Source of the DNA: DATCBF01 sp964401995 | GTDB lineage: Bacteria; Actinomycetota; Thermoleophilia; Solirubrobacterales; 70-9 | Direction of reading: 5' to 3' | NCBI GenBank assembly: GCA_964401995.1 | Contig: CAYOAP010000001.1 | Location: 186,001 to 250,000, forward strand | Length of the DNA: 64,000 nucleotides | Part shown: positions 29,760 through 37,436 of the stretch, one piece after another | How the letters are laid out: every line of letters begins with the position of its first letter | Numbering within the stretch: the stretch's first letter is position 1 | Program-made: the position numbers and the translations under genes | The notes under the pieces: generated by a model | The model's input: the letters and a program-made list of their open reading frames with translations, nothing else | Told to the model about the DNA's origin: nothing | The model's database searches: none

Positions 29760-30879
29760 ATGGCTGAGACCGCGTCAACCGAATCGGTGCCGGCGCGGCT
29801 CGCCGAGATCCGCGATCAGTTGAAGCTGCTCGCGGACTACCTTTGACCCGGCTGCGCTTGAGTCGGAGATAACCGAGCTTGAGGCCGAGATGCAGCGGCC
29901 CGGCTTCTGGGACGAGCAGGAGGCGGCCGCCCGCACCTCGGCTGCCCACGCCCGCGCCCAGCGCAAGCTGAAGACCTTCCGTGAGCTGGAGTCGGAAGCG
30001 GGCGACCTCGCCGAGCTGGCCGAGATCGCGGCCGAGGACGAGGAGATGGCGGCAGAACTCGACACCCAGCTCTCCTCGGTAGAGCGCCGCCTGGCCGAGC
30101 TGGAGGAGGCGCGGCTGTTCAGCGGCAGCTACGACGCCGGCGATGCCGTCGTCACCGTCCATGCTGGGGCGGGGGGGACCGACTCCCAGGACTGGGCCGA
30201 GATCCTGCTGCGGATGTACCTGCGCTGGGCCGAGCGCCGCGGCTTCGAGGTTGAGATGAAGGAGGCCTCGCCGGGGGAGGAGGCGGGGCTGAAGTCAGGG
30301 ACCTTTATCGCTCGCGGCGAGAACGCCTACGGCCTCTTCGCCGCCGAGCGCGGCGTCCACCGCCTGGTCCGGATCTCACCCTTCGACTCTTCGTCCCGAC
30401 GCCACACCAGCTTCGCTCAGGTTGACGTCGCGCCCTTGGTCGATTCCGGGGTCGACGTCGAGATCGACGAGACCGACCTGCGGATCGACACCTACCGCGC
30501 CTCCGGGGCCGGCGGCCAGCACGTCAACAAGACCGACTCGGCGGTGCGGATCACCCACATCCCGACCAACACCGTCGTCCAGTGCCAGAACGAGCGCTCC
30601 CAGACCCAGAACAAAGCGGTGGCGATGCAGATGCTGCGCTCGAAGCTGGTCGAGCTGGAGGAGCGCAAACGGGCCGAAGAGCTGGCCAAGGTGCGCGGCG
30701 AGGTCAAGGACGTGGCCTGGGGCTCGCAGATCCGCAGCTACGTCCTGCACCCCTACACGATGGTCAAGGACCATCGCACCGAGCACGAGGTGGGCGACGT
30801 GCAGCGGGTGCTCGACGGCGACATCGACGAGTTCATCCGTGACTATCTGAACAAGACCGCTGCGTCTTCAGCGAGCTGA
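29760..30879 (+). CDS. prfB: Peptide chain release factor 2, with programmed +1 frameshift
   Basis: RF2 recognises UGA and UAA. The zero frame runs from ATG 29760 for 28 codons (MAETASTESVPARLAEIRDQ... ending ADYL) to a TGA at 29844-29846. A +1 shift at CTT-TGA-C joins it to the frame from GAC 29845 to the stop at 30877-30879. The product is 372 residues with GGQ near 251-253 (SGAGGQHVNKTDSAVRITH) and the RF2-type start LDPAALESEITELEAEM. Low RF2 lets the UGA be shifted, so the protein limits its own synthesis. The usual AGGGGG stimulator before CTTTGA is not clear. Confidence 0.94.
29841..29847 (+). other. CTTTGAC programmed +1 frameshift site of prfB
   Basis: The zero-frame codons are CTT then the stop TGA; slipping forward by one base reads GAC and enters the long RF2 frame. 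This heptamer is identical to the classical bacterial site. Upstream the sequence is GCGGACTAC, which is a poor match to the internal Shine-Dalgarno AGGGGG found in E. coli. Confidence 0.9.
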
Positions 30880-30892
30880 TGGGGGTTCTGGC

Positions 30893-31038
30893 CGCGGGTC
30901 CTGTCGCCGGGGTGGGGTGGCCCTCGCTTGCACTGCGATCTGTTCCGGGCGAAGGGGTGGTTTCGCGTGTAGGGGTTGGGCCTTGCCCTCCACAGACTCC
31001 GTGCTGCGCGACACCACCCCACCCCGGCGCCACCCGCG
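30893..31038 (+). repeat. 146-nt inverted-repeat element, copy C
   Basis: It has the same length and block order as copy A: CGCGGGTCCTGTCG start, CTGCGATCTGTTCCGGGCG, CCTTGCCCTCCACAGACTCCG, and CCACCCGCG end. Its inner arms are GCCGGGGTGGGGTGG and the exact complement, whereas copy A has GTGGGGGTTGGGTGG and its complement, so both arms changed together. It begins 14 nt after prfB and is followed by the second hairpin. The 261-bp gap holds nothing else. Confidence 0.82.
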
Positions 31039-31062
31039 GACGAGCGTCCCAACTCCTAACCC

Positions 31063-31113
31063 CGAACTGCATCAAATTCCCTACCTGCCAGAGGGAGAAT
31101 TTGATGCAGTTCG
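31063..31113 (+). repeat. Conserved hairpin element, copy 2
   Basis: Perfect 17-bp arms CGAACTGCATCAAATTC (31063-31079) and its complement (31097-31113) enclose a 17-nt loop with CTACCTGCCAGA. It lies 24 nt after copy C of the long element, much as copy 1 lies 18 nt after copy A, so the two modules form a unit. Confidence 0.87.
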
Positions 31114-31140
31114 CTCGACATGGGCGAGGGTCGGCCTGAG

Positions 31141-31782
31141 ATGGCTGAGTCGCTGATTTTCCTCGAGCGCCCGGCGGCGGATGCGCCAGAGGGGCTGCTG
31201 GTGCTGCATCACGGCCGCGGCACCGACGAGCGCGATCTGCTCGGGCTGGCCGACGTCCTCGACCCGCAGCGACGGCTCCACGTCCTCACGCCGCGGGCGC
31301 CACTGACGCTGCCGGGCTCGCCCGGCTACCACTGGTATCTGGTGCCGCGGGTCGGCTACCCCGACCACGACACGTTCCACGCGGCACGGGCCGCCCTGGC
31401 CGAGCTCCACGACGGCCTCTGGGAGCGGACCGGGGTCGATCCTTCGCGCACCGTCCTCGGCGGCTTCTCGATGGGGTCCGTGATGAGCTACGCGATGGCG
31501 CTGAGTGGCGACCGGCCACCGGTGGCGGGCATCCTCGCCTTCAGCGGCTTTCTGCCGATCGTCGAGGACTGGCAGCCCAAGTTCGACGACAGGCTCGGGA
31601 CCAAGGCCTTCATCGCCCACGGCCGCCAGGATCCGATCATGGAGATCGGGTTCGCCCACCGCGCCCGCGCGGCGCTTGAGGCCGGTGGCCTCGCCGTCGA
31701 CTACCACGAGTCCGATCTGGGCCACCAGATCGACCCGGCCAACGTTCCCGCCGCGGTCGAGTGGCTGCATGAGACGATCTGA
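31141..31782 (+). CDS. Phospholipase/carboxylesterase family hydrolase
   Basis: A 213-residue alpha/beta hydrolase of the carboxylesterase 2/phospholipase type. The nucleophile elbow is GGFSMGSVMSYAMAL, the acid is in AHGRQDPIMEIGFA and the histidine in SDLGHQIDPANV, so the catalytic triad is complete. The oxyanion region reads LLVLHHGRGTDERDLLGLA. Such enzymes hydrolyse short acyl esters or lysophospholipids in the cytoplasm. The ATG at 31141 is preferred; an in-frame ATG at 31120 would begin 7 nt beyond the hairpin repeat. It is followed after 4 nt by another hydrolase. Confidence 0.88.
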   Translation: MAESLIFLERPAADAPEGLLVLHHGRGTDERDLLGLADVLDPQRRLHVLTPRAPLTLPGSPGYHWYLVPRVGYPDHDTFHAARAALAELHDGLWERTGVDPSRTVLGGFSMGSVMSYAMALSGDRPPVAGILAFSGFLPIVEDWQPKFDDRLGTKAFIAHGRQDPIMEIGFAHRARAALEAGGLAVDYHESDLGHQIDPANVPAAVEWLHETI

Positions 31783-31786
31783 GCCG

Positions 31787-32674
31787 ATGGCAGGCCCGCC
31801 CCCCGAGCTCGAAGGCGTCACCCACCGCGACGTGCAGGTGGGCGGGGTGCGGCTGCATGTGGCCGAAGCGGGCTCGGGCCCACCGATCGTCCTCCTGCAC
31901 GGCTGGCCCCAGCACTGGTGGGTCTGGCGCAAGCTGTTGCCGGAGCTGGCCAAGGAACGGCGGGTGATCTGCCCTGACCTGCGCGGGTTCGGTTGGAGCG
32001 ACGCCCCGGCCGGGGCCTATGAGCTGGGAGAACTTGCCGCCGACATCATCGGCCTGTTCGACGCGCTCGAGCTCGACCAGGTCGAGTTGATCGGACACGA
32101 TTGGGGGGGCTACGTCGGCTTCCTCGTCTGCCTGCGGGCGCCGGAGCGCATCCGCCACTTCCTGGCGCTGGCGATCGCCCACCCCTGGATTGAGCCTCCC
32201 AAGCCCTCACTCGGCGCTCTGCGCATATTCGGCTACCAGTTCCTGATGGCGGCGCCCGGCATCGGCGCCTCGGTCCTTCGCTTCCTCCCGGCCTTCGTCG
32301 CAACGGTGATGAAGAAAGGGGCGCATCCCGATACGAGCTGGAGCAGGGAGGAGGTGGCCTGTTACGCCGAGAGCTTCCGTCCCGCCGACCACGCGCTCGC
32401 CTCCTCGCGCCTCTACCGCAGCTTCCTCAGGCGTGAGGTTCCACGGCTGCGCAACGGCCACTACCGTTCCCAGCGCCTCTCGGTCCCGACCCGCCTGCTC
32501 ACCGGCGAGGCCGACCGGGTTGTGCGGGCGGAGTCGCTTGATGGCTTTCAGGCCTACGCCGACGACATGGCTCTGGAGGTGGTCCAGCGCTCTGGCCATT
32601 TCATCGCCGAGGAGCGCCCCGACATCGTGCTCGCAAGGGCCCACGAGCTGTTCGGCCCGGTCGCTGCCGCCTGA
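31787..32674 (+). CDS. Alpha/beta hydrolase, epoxide hydrolase/dehalogenase-like
   Basis: A 295-residue hydrolase. HGWPQHWWVW gives the oxyanion HGxP motif, and the nucleophile elbow GHDWGGYVGF has Asp as in epoxide hydrolases and haloalkane dehalogenases. The acid lies in LLTGEADRVV and the catalytic histidine in RSGHFIAEERPD. The cap domain covers about residues 130-210. An epoxide hydrolase is the likelier reading given HGWP and GHDWGG, but the substrate is unknown. It probably shares a transcript with the esterase upstream. Confidence 0.87.
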   Translation: MAGPPPELEGVTHRDVQVGGVRLHVAEAGSGPPIVLLHGWPQHWWVWRKLLPELAKERRVICPDLRGFGWSDAPAGAYELGELAADIIGLFDALELDQVELIGHDWGGYVGFLVCLRAPERIRHFLALAIAHPWIEPPKPSLGALRIFGYQFLMAAPGIGASVLRFLPAFVATVMKKGAHPDTSWSREEVACYAESFRPADHALASSRLYRSFLRREVPRLRNGHYRSQRLSVPTRLLTGEADRVVRAESLDGFQAYADDMALEVVQRSGHFIAEERPDIVLARAHELFGPVAAA

Positions 32675-32691
32675 GGGCGGGACCGCTGCGG

Positions 32692-33345
32692 CTAAGCGCT
32701 GCGGGTTGGCTTGGCCTGGAGCCAGGTCAGCCGGTTGCCGCCACCGTGCTCGATCGTCAGGTGAAGGGTGTCGAAGCGCCGGCAGGAGTGAGGGGTGCCC
32801 GGGATGCGAATTTCGACCGTGAAGCTGTTGGCCGCCGCTGCCTTTGACGCCTGGCTTGGGCTGAGGCTCTCGGTCAGCCGAATCGTGCCCGCTTCGCTGA
32901 GATGCTGCTTCGAATCGGGCAGCTTGAGCCCGCCCTTGCTGCCGGCGAGGCGGTAGGAGACGGTCGCGTCAGTCGATTCGGTTGAGGTGTAGCGGACGAG
33001 CAGGCGGACCTTGTTCTGGGCCGGGTAGGCGAAGGCCTGGGCATGGGCCGTCTGCAGCAAACACTCGGCTGGAGGCAGGCCGGCTTCTTCGTCTTCCAAT
33101 TCTTCTTCTTCGGCTTCTTCAGCTTCGAGTTCTTCCTCTTCGCTTTCTTCGCCTTCGTCTTCTTCGTCGAACGGCGTCGAGAGCGTCGGACCGGAGATGG
33201 GTCCGGCGTGGATGGTCAGCGCCGCGGCCGGCCGGGCGACGAGCAGCATCGCCAAAAGGGCGACGGGGACCGCGAAAAAGGCCCACCAGGCGATTCGCGT
33301 CGAGGTGGGCATGCGGCCAGGAACAGTTGTGTCGGTGCTCTGCAT
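32692..33345 (-). CDS. Secreted or anchored protein with a glutamate-rich stretch
   Basis: A 217-residue protein I do not recognise. A basic start and one hydrophobic segment (about residues 19-43, ending VARPAAALT) look like a signal peptide or anchor. It is followed by a run of about 40 residues that is mostly Glu and Asp (about 59-95). The rest has two cysteines (AECLLQ and HSCRRF) that could form a disulphide, and a beta-rich pattern. It is convergent with the hydrolase operon. It lies 52 bp downstream of ogt and could be on that transcript. Confidence 0.6.
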   Translation of the reverse strand: MQSTDTTVPGRMPTSTRIAWWAFFAVPVALLAMLLVARPAAALTIHAGPISGPTLSTPFDEEDEGEESEEEELEAEEAEEEELEDEEAGLPPAECLLQTAHAQAFAYPAQNKVRLLVRYTSTESTDATVSYRLAGSKGGLKLPDSKQHLSEAGTIRLTESLSPSQASKAAAANSFTVEIRIPGTPHSCRRFDTLHLTIEHGGGNRLTWLQAKPTRSA

Positions 33346-33397
33346 AGGCCCTGAATCGGTCGGGCCTGGGTGGACCTTTAGGCCCCTGGCCGGATGA

Positions 33398-33955
33398 TCA
33401 GCTCTTCAGCACGCCCTCCAGGCGCAGCAGTCCCTCCTTCATCGGCAGGCCCCCTCCGTAGCCACCGAGGGCGCCGCTGGTCCGCAGCACGCGGTGGCAG
33501 GGGACGACGATCGGGATCGGGTTGGAACCGCAGGCTGTGCCCGCCGCGCGCACCGCCTTTTTGTTGCCTGCGCTGATCGCCATCTGGGTGTAGCTGCGGG
33601 TCTGGCCGTAGGGGATGCGGTCGATCGCTCGCAGCACCTTGCGGCGGAAGTCCTTGCTCAGCTGCCAGTCCAGCGCCAGGTCGAAGTGCTCGAGCTTGCC
33701 CTCGAAATAAAGGTCGAGCTCGCGGCGAACCTGGTCGAGCTGCGCGGGGGCCTCGAGCACGCGGGGGGAGACCCGGTCCGCCAGCTCCGCCAGCAGCTCG
33801 TCGGCGTCCTGGTTCGGCAGTCCCACCCGGACCAGTCCGCGCGGCGTCGTCGCCAGCAGCAGCTGCCCGTAGGGTGAGTCGGCAGTCGTGTAGGCGACGT
33901 CGAGCAGGCCCTCGTCGGATGCGCGCTCGGCGAGGAGTCGCAGCGAGTCCTTCAT
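33398..33955 (-). CDS. ogt: Methylated-DNA--protein-cysteine S-methyltransferase
   Basis: A 185-residue repair protein. The active-site motif IVVPCHRVLRTSG holds the cysteine that takes the methyl group from O6-methylguanine, and the DNA-binding helix-turn-helix part reads RIPYGQTRSYTQMAISAG. The N-terminal domain (DVAYTTADSPYGQLLLATTPRGLVRV) is of Ogt type without an Ada domain. The protein is used once and then inactivated. Its start overlaps the stop of the sigma factor gene by 4 nt, indicating coupled translation. Confidence 0.93.
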   Translation of the reverse strand: MKDSLRLLAERASDEGLLDVAYTTADSPYGQLLLATTPRGLVRVGLPNQDADELLAELADRVSPRVLEAPAQLDQVRRELDLYFEGKLEHFDLALDWQLSKDFRRKVLRAIDRIPYGQTRSYTQMAISAGNKKAVRAAGTACGSNPIPIVVPCHRVLRTSGALGGYGGGLPMKEGLLRLEGVLKS

Positions 33956-34413
33956 GCCAGCTCCTCTCGCAGTCGCTTGATTCCCTCGTGGAGGCTGCGG
34001 CGGGCGGCCTCCGGCGAGCAGCCCAACGTCGCGGCGATCTCCTCGTGGGGGAGGTCACAGGCGTAGCGCAGGGCCACGGCCGCCCGCTGTTTCGGCGGCA
34101 GGGCGCCGACCTTGAGCCAGATCCCGTCGCTCGGCTCGGGGTCGCTGACGGCGATCTCCGGCGGCTCGGCGACCGGCAGCGGCCGGCGGCCGTTGGCGCG
34201 GTGATGGTCGATCGCCTTGCGCGAGGCGATCGTCAGCAGCCAGCCGCGCAGGTTGCTGGTGTCATCAAGCTTCGGGTAGGCGCGCAGCGCGGAGAGAAAC
34301 GTCTCCTGGAAGCAGTCGTCGGCGTCGCTGCGGCCGACGGCCCCGCGCAGGACCGCCATCACGTCGGCGGCGTGCTCGTCGATCAGGATCTGGAACGGGG
34401 GCAAGTCAGTCAC
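33952..34413 (-). CDS. ECF-like RNA polymerase sigma factor
   Basis: A 153-residue sigma-70 family protein with only regions 2 and 4. Region 2 includes DADDCFQETFLSALRAYPKLDDTSNLRGWLLTIASRKAIDHHR, in parts matching the core-binding and -10-binding helices. Region 4 includes LPPKQRAAVALRYACDLPHEEIAATLGCSPEAARRSLHEGIKRLR with its helix-turn-helix. No anti-sigma gene is adjacent; the next gene is ogt. The GTG start is the first available in frame. The target promoter is unknown, but alkylation response is suggested by the coupling. Confidence 0.88.
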   Translation of the reverse strand: MTDLPPFQILIDEHAADVMAVLRGAVGRSDADDCFQETFLSALRAYPKLDDTSNLRGWLLTIASRKAIDHHRANGRRPLPVAEPPEIAVSDPEPSDGIWLKVGALPPKQRAAVALRYACDLPHEEIAATLGCSPEAARRSLHEGIKRLREELA

Positions 34414-34463
34414 CTCATGGATTAAACGCTGCGTTGCGGAGGAACGTGAGGCAGCGCTTGATC

Positions 34464-34469
34464 TAGGCT
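34464..34469 (+). promoter_or_regulatory. -10 element TAGGCT, leaderless nadC promoter
   Basis: TAGGCT is followed by exactly 6 nt and then the nadC ATG at 34476. The 62-nt gap separates nadC from the divergent sigma factor gene and has no ribosome binding site before nadC. Confidence 0.5.
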
Positions 34470-34475
34470 GCGGCG

Positions 34476-35339
34476 ATGCCCGATCCTGGCAAGCCGCCGA
34501 GTGAGATCGTTGCCGGGGCGCTGGCCGAGGACCTCGGCGCCGGCGACGTCACCTCGGAGGCGACGGTGCCGGAGGAGGCGCGCGGGCGGGCCCGGATCGT
34601 GCAGAAGGCGCCCGGCGTCGCCTTTGGCTTCGAGCTTGTCGAGGAGACGATGCGCCAGTGCGGCGTCGAGCACGTCGACCGGCTCGTGGTCGAGGGGCAG
34701 TGGCGCGAGGATGTGCCGACCGAGGCGATCCTCGCCACCGGGTCGGCGCGATCGCTGTTGGCCGCCGAGCGCACGGCGCTGAACTTCCTCGGCCACCTCT
34801 CGGGCGTCGCCACCCTGACCGCCCGCTTTGTCGAGGCGGTCGCCGGCACCGGCGCCCGCATCCTCGACACCCGCAAGACGACGCCGGGCCTGCGGACGCT
34901 GGAGAAGGCGGCGGTCGTTGCCGGTGGCGGCCGCAACCACCGCATCGGCCTCTACGACGCGATCCTGATCAAGGAGAACCACATCGCCCTCGCCGACGGC
35001 CTGGCCAAGGCTGTCTACAAGGCCCGCCGCGCCCACCCCGACCTGGCGGTAGAGGTCGAGTGCCGCAACCTCGACGAGGTCGCCTACGCGCTCGGCACCG
35101 GCGCCGACATCCTCCTGCTCGACAACATGGACACCGAGACCTTGGCCAGAGCTGTCGCCCTGCGCGACACCGAAACCGGCGGGGCTGGGAAAGGCCCATC
35201 GCTTGAGGCTTCGGGTGGAGTCAACCTGGAGACGGTGCGCCCGATCGCGGAGACCGGGGTCGACCTGATCTCGATCGGCGCCCTCACCCACTCGGCGCCC
35301 TCGCTCGACTTCAGCATGCTGATCGAGCTCACTACTTGA
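34476..35339 (+). CDS. nadC: Quinolinate phosphoribosyltransferase (nicotinate-nucleotide pyrophosphorylase)
   Basis: A 287-residue type II phosphoribosyltransferase that turns quinolinate and PRPP into nicotinate mononucleotide, with CO2 release. Family marks are the ALAEDLGAGDVTSEA start, AERTALNFLGHLSGVAT, the ILDTRKTTPGLRTLEK arginine/lysine motif, GRNHRIGLYDAILIKENHI, and VEVECRNLDEV. The last strand segment ISIGALTHSAPSLDFSM is complete. It is convergent with the Fpg/Nei gene and overlaps it by 8 bp at the 3' end. nadA lies about 1 kb downstream on the same strand; nadB is not in the window. Confidence 0.96.
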   Translation: MPDPGKPPSEIVAGALAEDLGAGDVTSEATVPEEARGRARIVQKAPGVAFGFELVEETMRQCGVEHVDRLVVEGQWREDVPTEAILATGSARSLLAAERTALNFLGHLSGVATLTARFVEAVAGTGARILDTRKTTPGLRTLEKAAVVAGGGRNHRIGLYDAILIKENHIALADGLAKAVYKARRAHPDLAVEVECRNLDEVAYALGTGADILLLDNMDTETLARAVALRDTETGGAGKGPSLEASGGVNLETVRPIAETGVDLISIGALTHSAPSLDFSMLIELTT

Positions 35340-36177
35340 GCAGTTTTGAGAGGCGGCGGTCTTTGAGGACGCGGCCGCCGGTCTGCTCCTTCGGGCAGTA
35401 GTTGGTCTGGTGCTCGGAGAAGAAGACAGCCTCGATCGTGGTCCCGCAGCGCGGGCAGGGCTCGCCCTCGCGGCGGTGGACCCGCAGCGGCATCGGCACC
35501 TTGTCGGGCACCTCGTCGCCGATCGCCTCCTCGTAGTGCTCGATCGCGTCGCCGAGCACGTGGAGGGCGCCGTGCAGCCGCTCGATCTCCTCCTCGTCTA
35601 GTTCCGAGCCTTTCTTGAAAGGGGAGAGGCGGGCCTCCCAGAGGATCTCGTCGACCCAGGAGCGGCCGATCCCGGCGATCGTCCGCTGGTTGCGCAGCAG
35701 CGGGTGGAGGTGGCGCGGCTGCGCGATCAGCTCGGCGAAGGCCGGCAGCGGGGGAGGGGGCCAGGCTTCCGGCCCCAGGGTCGCGACCATCTCGTCACTG
35801 GCGACCGCATCGGCGGCCAGCAGCTTCGCCCAGGCCCGCTGCTTGGTCCCGAACTCGCGCAGCCGCAGCTCGCGCCCGTCCTCGAGCCGGACCAGCACCC
35901 GCGAAGCACGGTCTTTGGGCGAGGCCCGTTTGTCGAAGGCCCGCAGCCGCCCGGCCGACATCAGGTGGATCAAGAGCGCCAGGTCGCCGAACTCGACCAC
36001 CGGCATCTTGCCGACGCGGCGCACCCCACTCACCTTCCGACCCACCAGCGCATCAAGCGGCGGCTCAAAGGTCTTCATCACATTCATCCCCGGTGCCAAC
36101 ACCGATTCGACGACAGCTCCGGACAAGGCGGTGTTCAATCGCCGAGTCACGATCTCAACCTCCGGAAGCTCTGGCAT
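35332..36177 (-). CDS. Fpg/Nei family DNA glycosylase with a modified zinc finger
   Basis: A 281-residue base-excision repair enzyme starting MPELPEVEIVTRRL, so Pro2 and Glu3, the Schiff-base and proton-relay residues, are present. The beta-hairpin lysine is in VGKMPVVEF, and the helix-two-turn-helix is around RTIAGIGRSWVDEILWEARLSP. At the C-terminus the zinc finger reads CPRC ... YCPKEQTGGR: the fourth cysteine is Glu. The DNA codon is GAG. The terminal GGR arginine is kept. The ATG at 36177 is chosen because it gives the invariant PELPE start. Confidence 0.9.
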   Translation of the reverse strand: MPELPEVEIVTRRLNTALSGAVVESVLAPGMNVMKTFEPPLDALVGRKVSGVRRVGKMPVVEFGDLALLIHLMSAGRLRAFDKRASPKDRASRVLVRLEDGRELRLREFGTKQRAWAKLLAADAVASDEMVATLGPEAWPPPPLPAFAELIAQPRHLHPLLRNQRTIAGIGRSWVDEILWEARLSPFKKGSELDEEEIERLHGALHVLGDAIEHYEEAIGDEVPDKVPMPLRVHRREGEPCPRCGTTIEAVFFSEHQTNYCPKEQTGGRVLKDRRLSKLLK

Positions 36178-36204
36178 CCAACAAGTCTGGCGGCTCCGCC
36201 TGTT

Positions 36205-36266
36205 GGTGGCCTGGCCAGGGGGCCGAGAACGTAAACCTCGCCCGCAGGCCCCCTGGCCAGGCCACC
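36205..36266. repeat. 20-bp perfect inverted repeat between the glycosylase and nadA
   Basis: GGTGGCCTGGCCAGGGGGCC (36205-36224) and its exact complement (36247-36266) flank a 22-nt loop. It sits in the 175-bp divergent gap, upstream of both genes, so it is not a terminator. The sequence is unrelated to the other repeat families here. It could be an operator, a structured 5' region, or a small repeat. Confidence 0.7.
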
Positions 36267-36352
36267 CTCCGGAACGGCTAGACTTGGACAACGTTCATTC
36301 GACTGGTTCAAGGCAAACGCCGGGCCAGCGAACATCAGGAAAGGAAGGGCTC

Positions 36353-37384
36353 ATGCAGGAGCTCCCGACGATCCAACCCACCAAACCGGACGCTCTTTCG
36401 CCCGCAGAGATCGCTGCCCTGAGCGATGAAGTTCGCGCGCTCGCCGCCGAGCGCAACGCGGTCATCCTCGCCCACAACTACGAGCTGCCTGAGATCCAGG
36501 ACGTCGCCCACCACATGGGCGACTCGCTCGGCCTCTCGCGCCAGGCCGCGGCCACCGACGCCGACGCGATCGCCTTCTGCGGCGTCCACTTCATGGCCGA
36601 GACGGCCTCGATCCTCTCGCCGGAGAAGACCGTGCTGATCCCCGACCTCGACGCCGGCTGCTCGCTTGCCGACTCGATCAACGCCGACCAGCTGCGCGCC
36701 TGGAAGGCCGAATACCCTGGGGCGATGGTCGTCATGTACGTCAACACCTCAGCCGAGGTCAAGGCCGAGACCGACTACTGCTGCACCTCCTCCAACGCGG
36801 TCAAGGTGGTCGAGCACATCTGGGCCGAGCACGGCCCCGATACCGAGATCCTCTTCGGCCCCGACATGTGGCTGGGCGCCTTCGTCGAGCGTGAGACCGG
36901 GCTCGTCGACGACCAGGAGCGGCGCGGCAACTTCCACATCTGGGACGGCGAGTGCCACGTCCACGCCGGCATCCGCCCCGGCGACATCGCCCAGACCCGG
37001 GCCGAACACCCCGAGGCCGAGTTCCTGATCCACCCCGAGTGCGGCTGCTCGACCCAGGCGATGGAGTACGTCGCCTCGGGCGATATCGAGCCCGACGGCG
37101 TCCACATGCTCTCGACCTCAGGGATGCTCGAGCACGTCGAATCGCATCCCGACGGGAGCTTCATCGTCGCCACCGAGAACGGGATGCTCTACCCGCTGCA
37201 GCAGGCGGCGCCGCAGGCCAACCTGATTGAGGCCAACCGGATGGCGGTCTGCAAATACATGAAGATGATCACGCTGCCGAAACTGCGCGACTCGCTGCGC
37301 GATATGAAGCACGAAGTCCGGGTCCCGGCCGATGTCGCCGAGCTTGCCCGGGTCCCGATTGAGCGAATGGTCGCGATCGGTTAG
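36353..37384 (+). CDS. nadA: Quinolinate synthase A
   Basis: A 343-residue iron-sulphur enzyme that condenses iminoaspartate with dihydroxyacetone phosphate to quinolinate. The conserved segments NAVILAHNYELPEIQDVAHHMGDSLGLS, FCGVHFMAETASILSPEKTVL, DAGCSLAD, TSAEVKAETDYCCTSSNAV and HPECGCSTQAMEYVASGD are all visible; the cysteines in these blocks hold the 4Fe-4S cluster. The ATG at 36353 was chosen because AGGAAAGGAAGGG ends just before it. nadC acts on its product. Confidence 0.96.
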   Translation: MQELPTIQPTKPDALSPAEIAALSDEVRALAAERNAVILAHNYELPEIQDVAHHMGDSLGLSRQAAATDADAIAFCGVHFMAETASILSPEKTVLIPDLDAGCSLADSINADQLRAWKAEYPGAMVVMYVNTSAEVKAETDYCCTSSNAVKVVEHIWAEHGPDTEILFGPDMWLGAFVERETGLVDDQERRGNFHIWDGECHVHAGIRPGDIAQTRAEHPEAEFLIHPECGCSTQAMEYVASGDIEPDGVHMLSTSGMLEHVESHPDGSFIVATENGMLYPLQQAAPQANLIEANRMAVCKYMKMITLPKLRDSLRDMKHEVRVPADVAELARVPIERMVAIG

Positions 37385-37436
37385 CGCGAGGTAGAGTCCG
37401 CCGGGCCCGCCAGCCCGAAGAAAAGGACCCAGTCCC

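Noticed and set aside
34414..34475. Shared operator in the sigma factor/nadC divergent gap
   Set aside because: Only the nadC -10 element stands out; no palindrome or repeat is visible.
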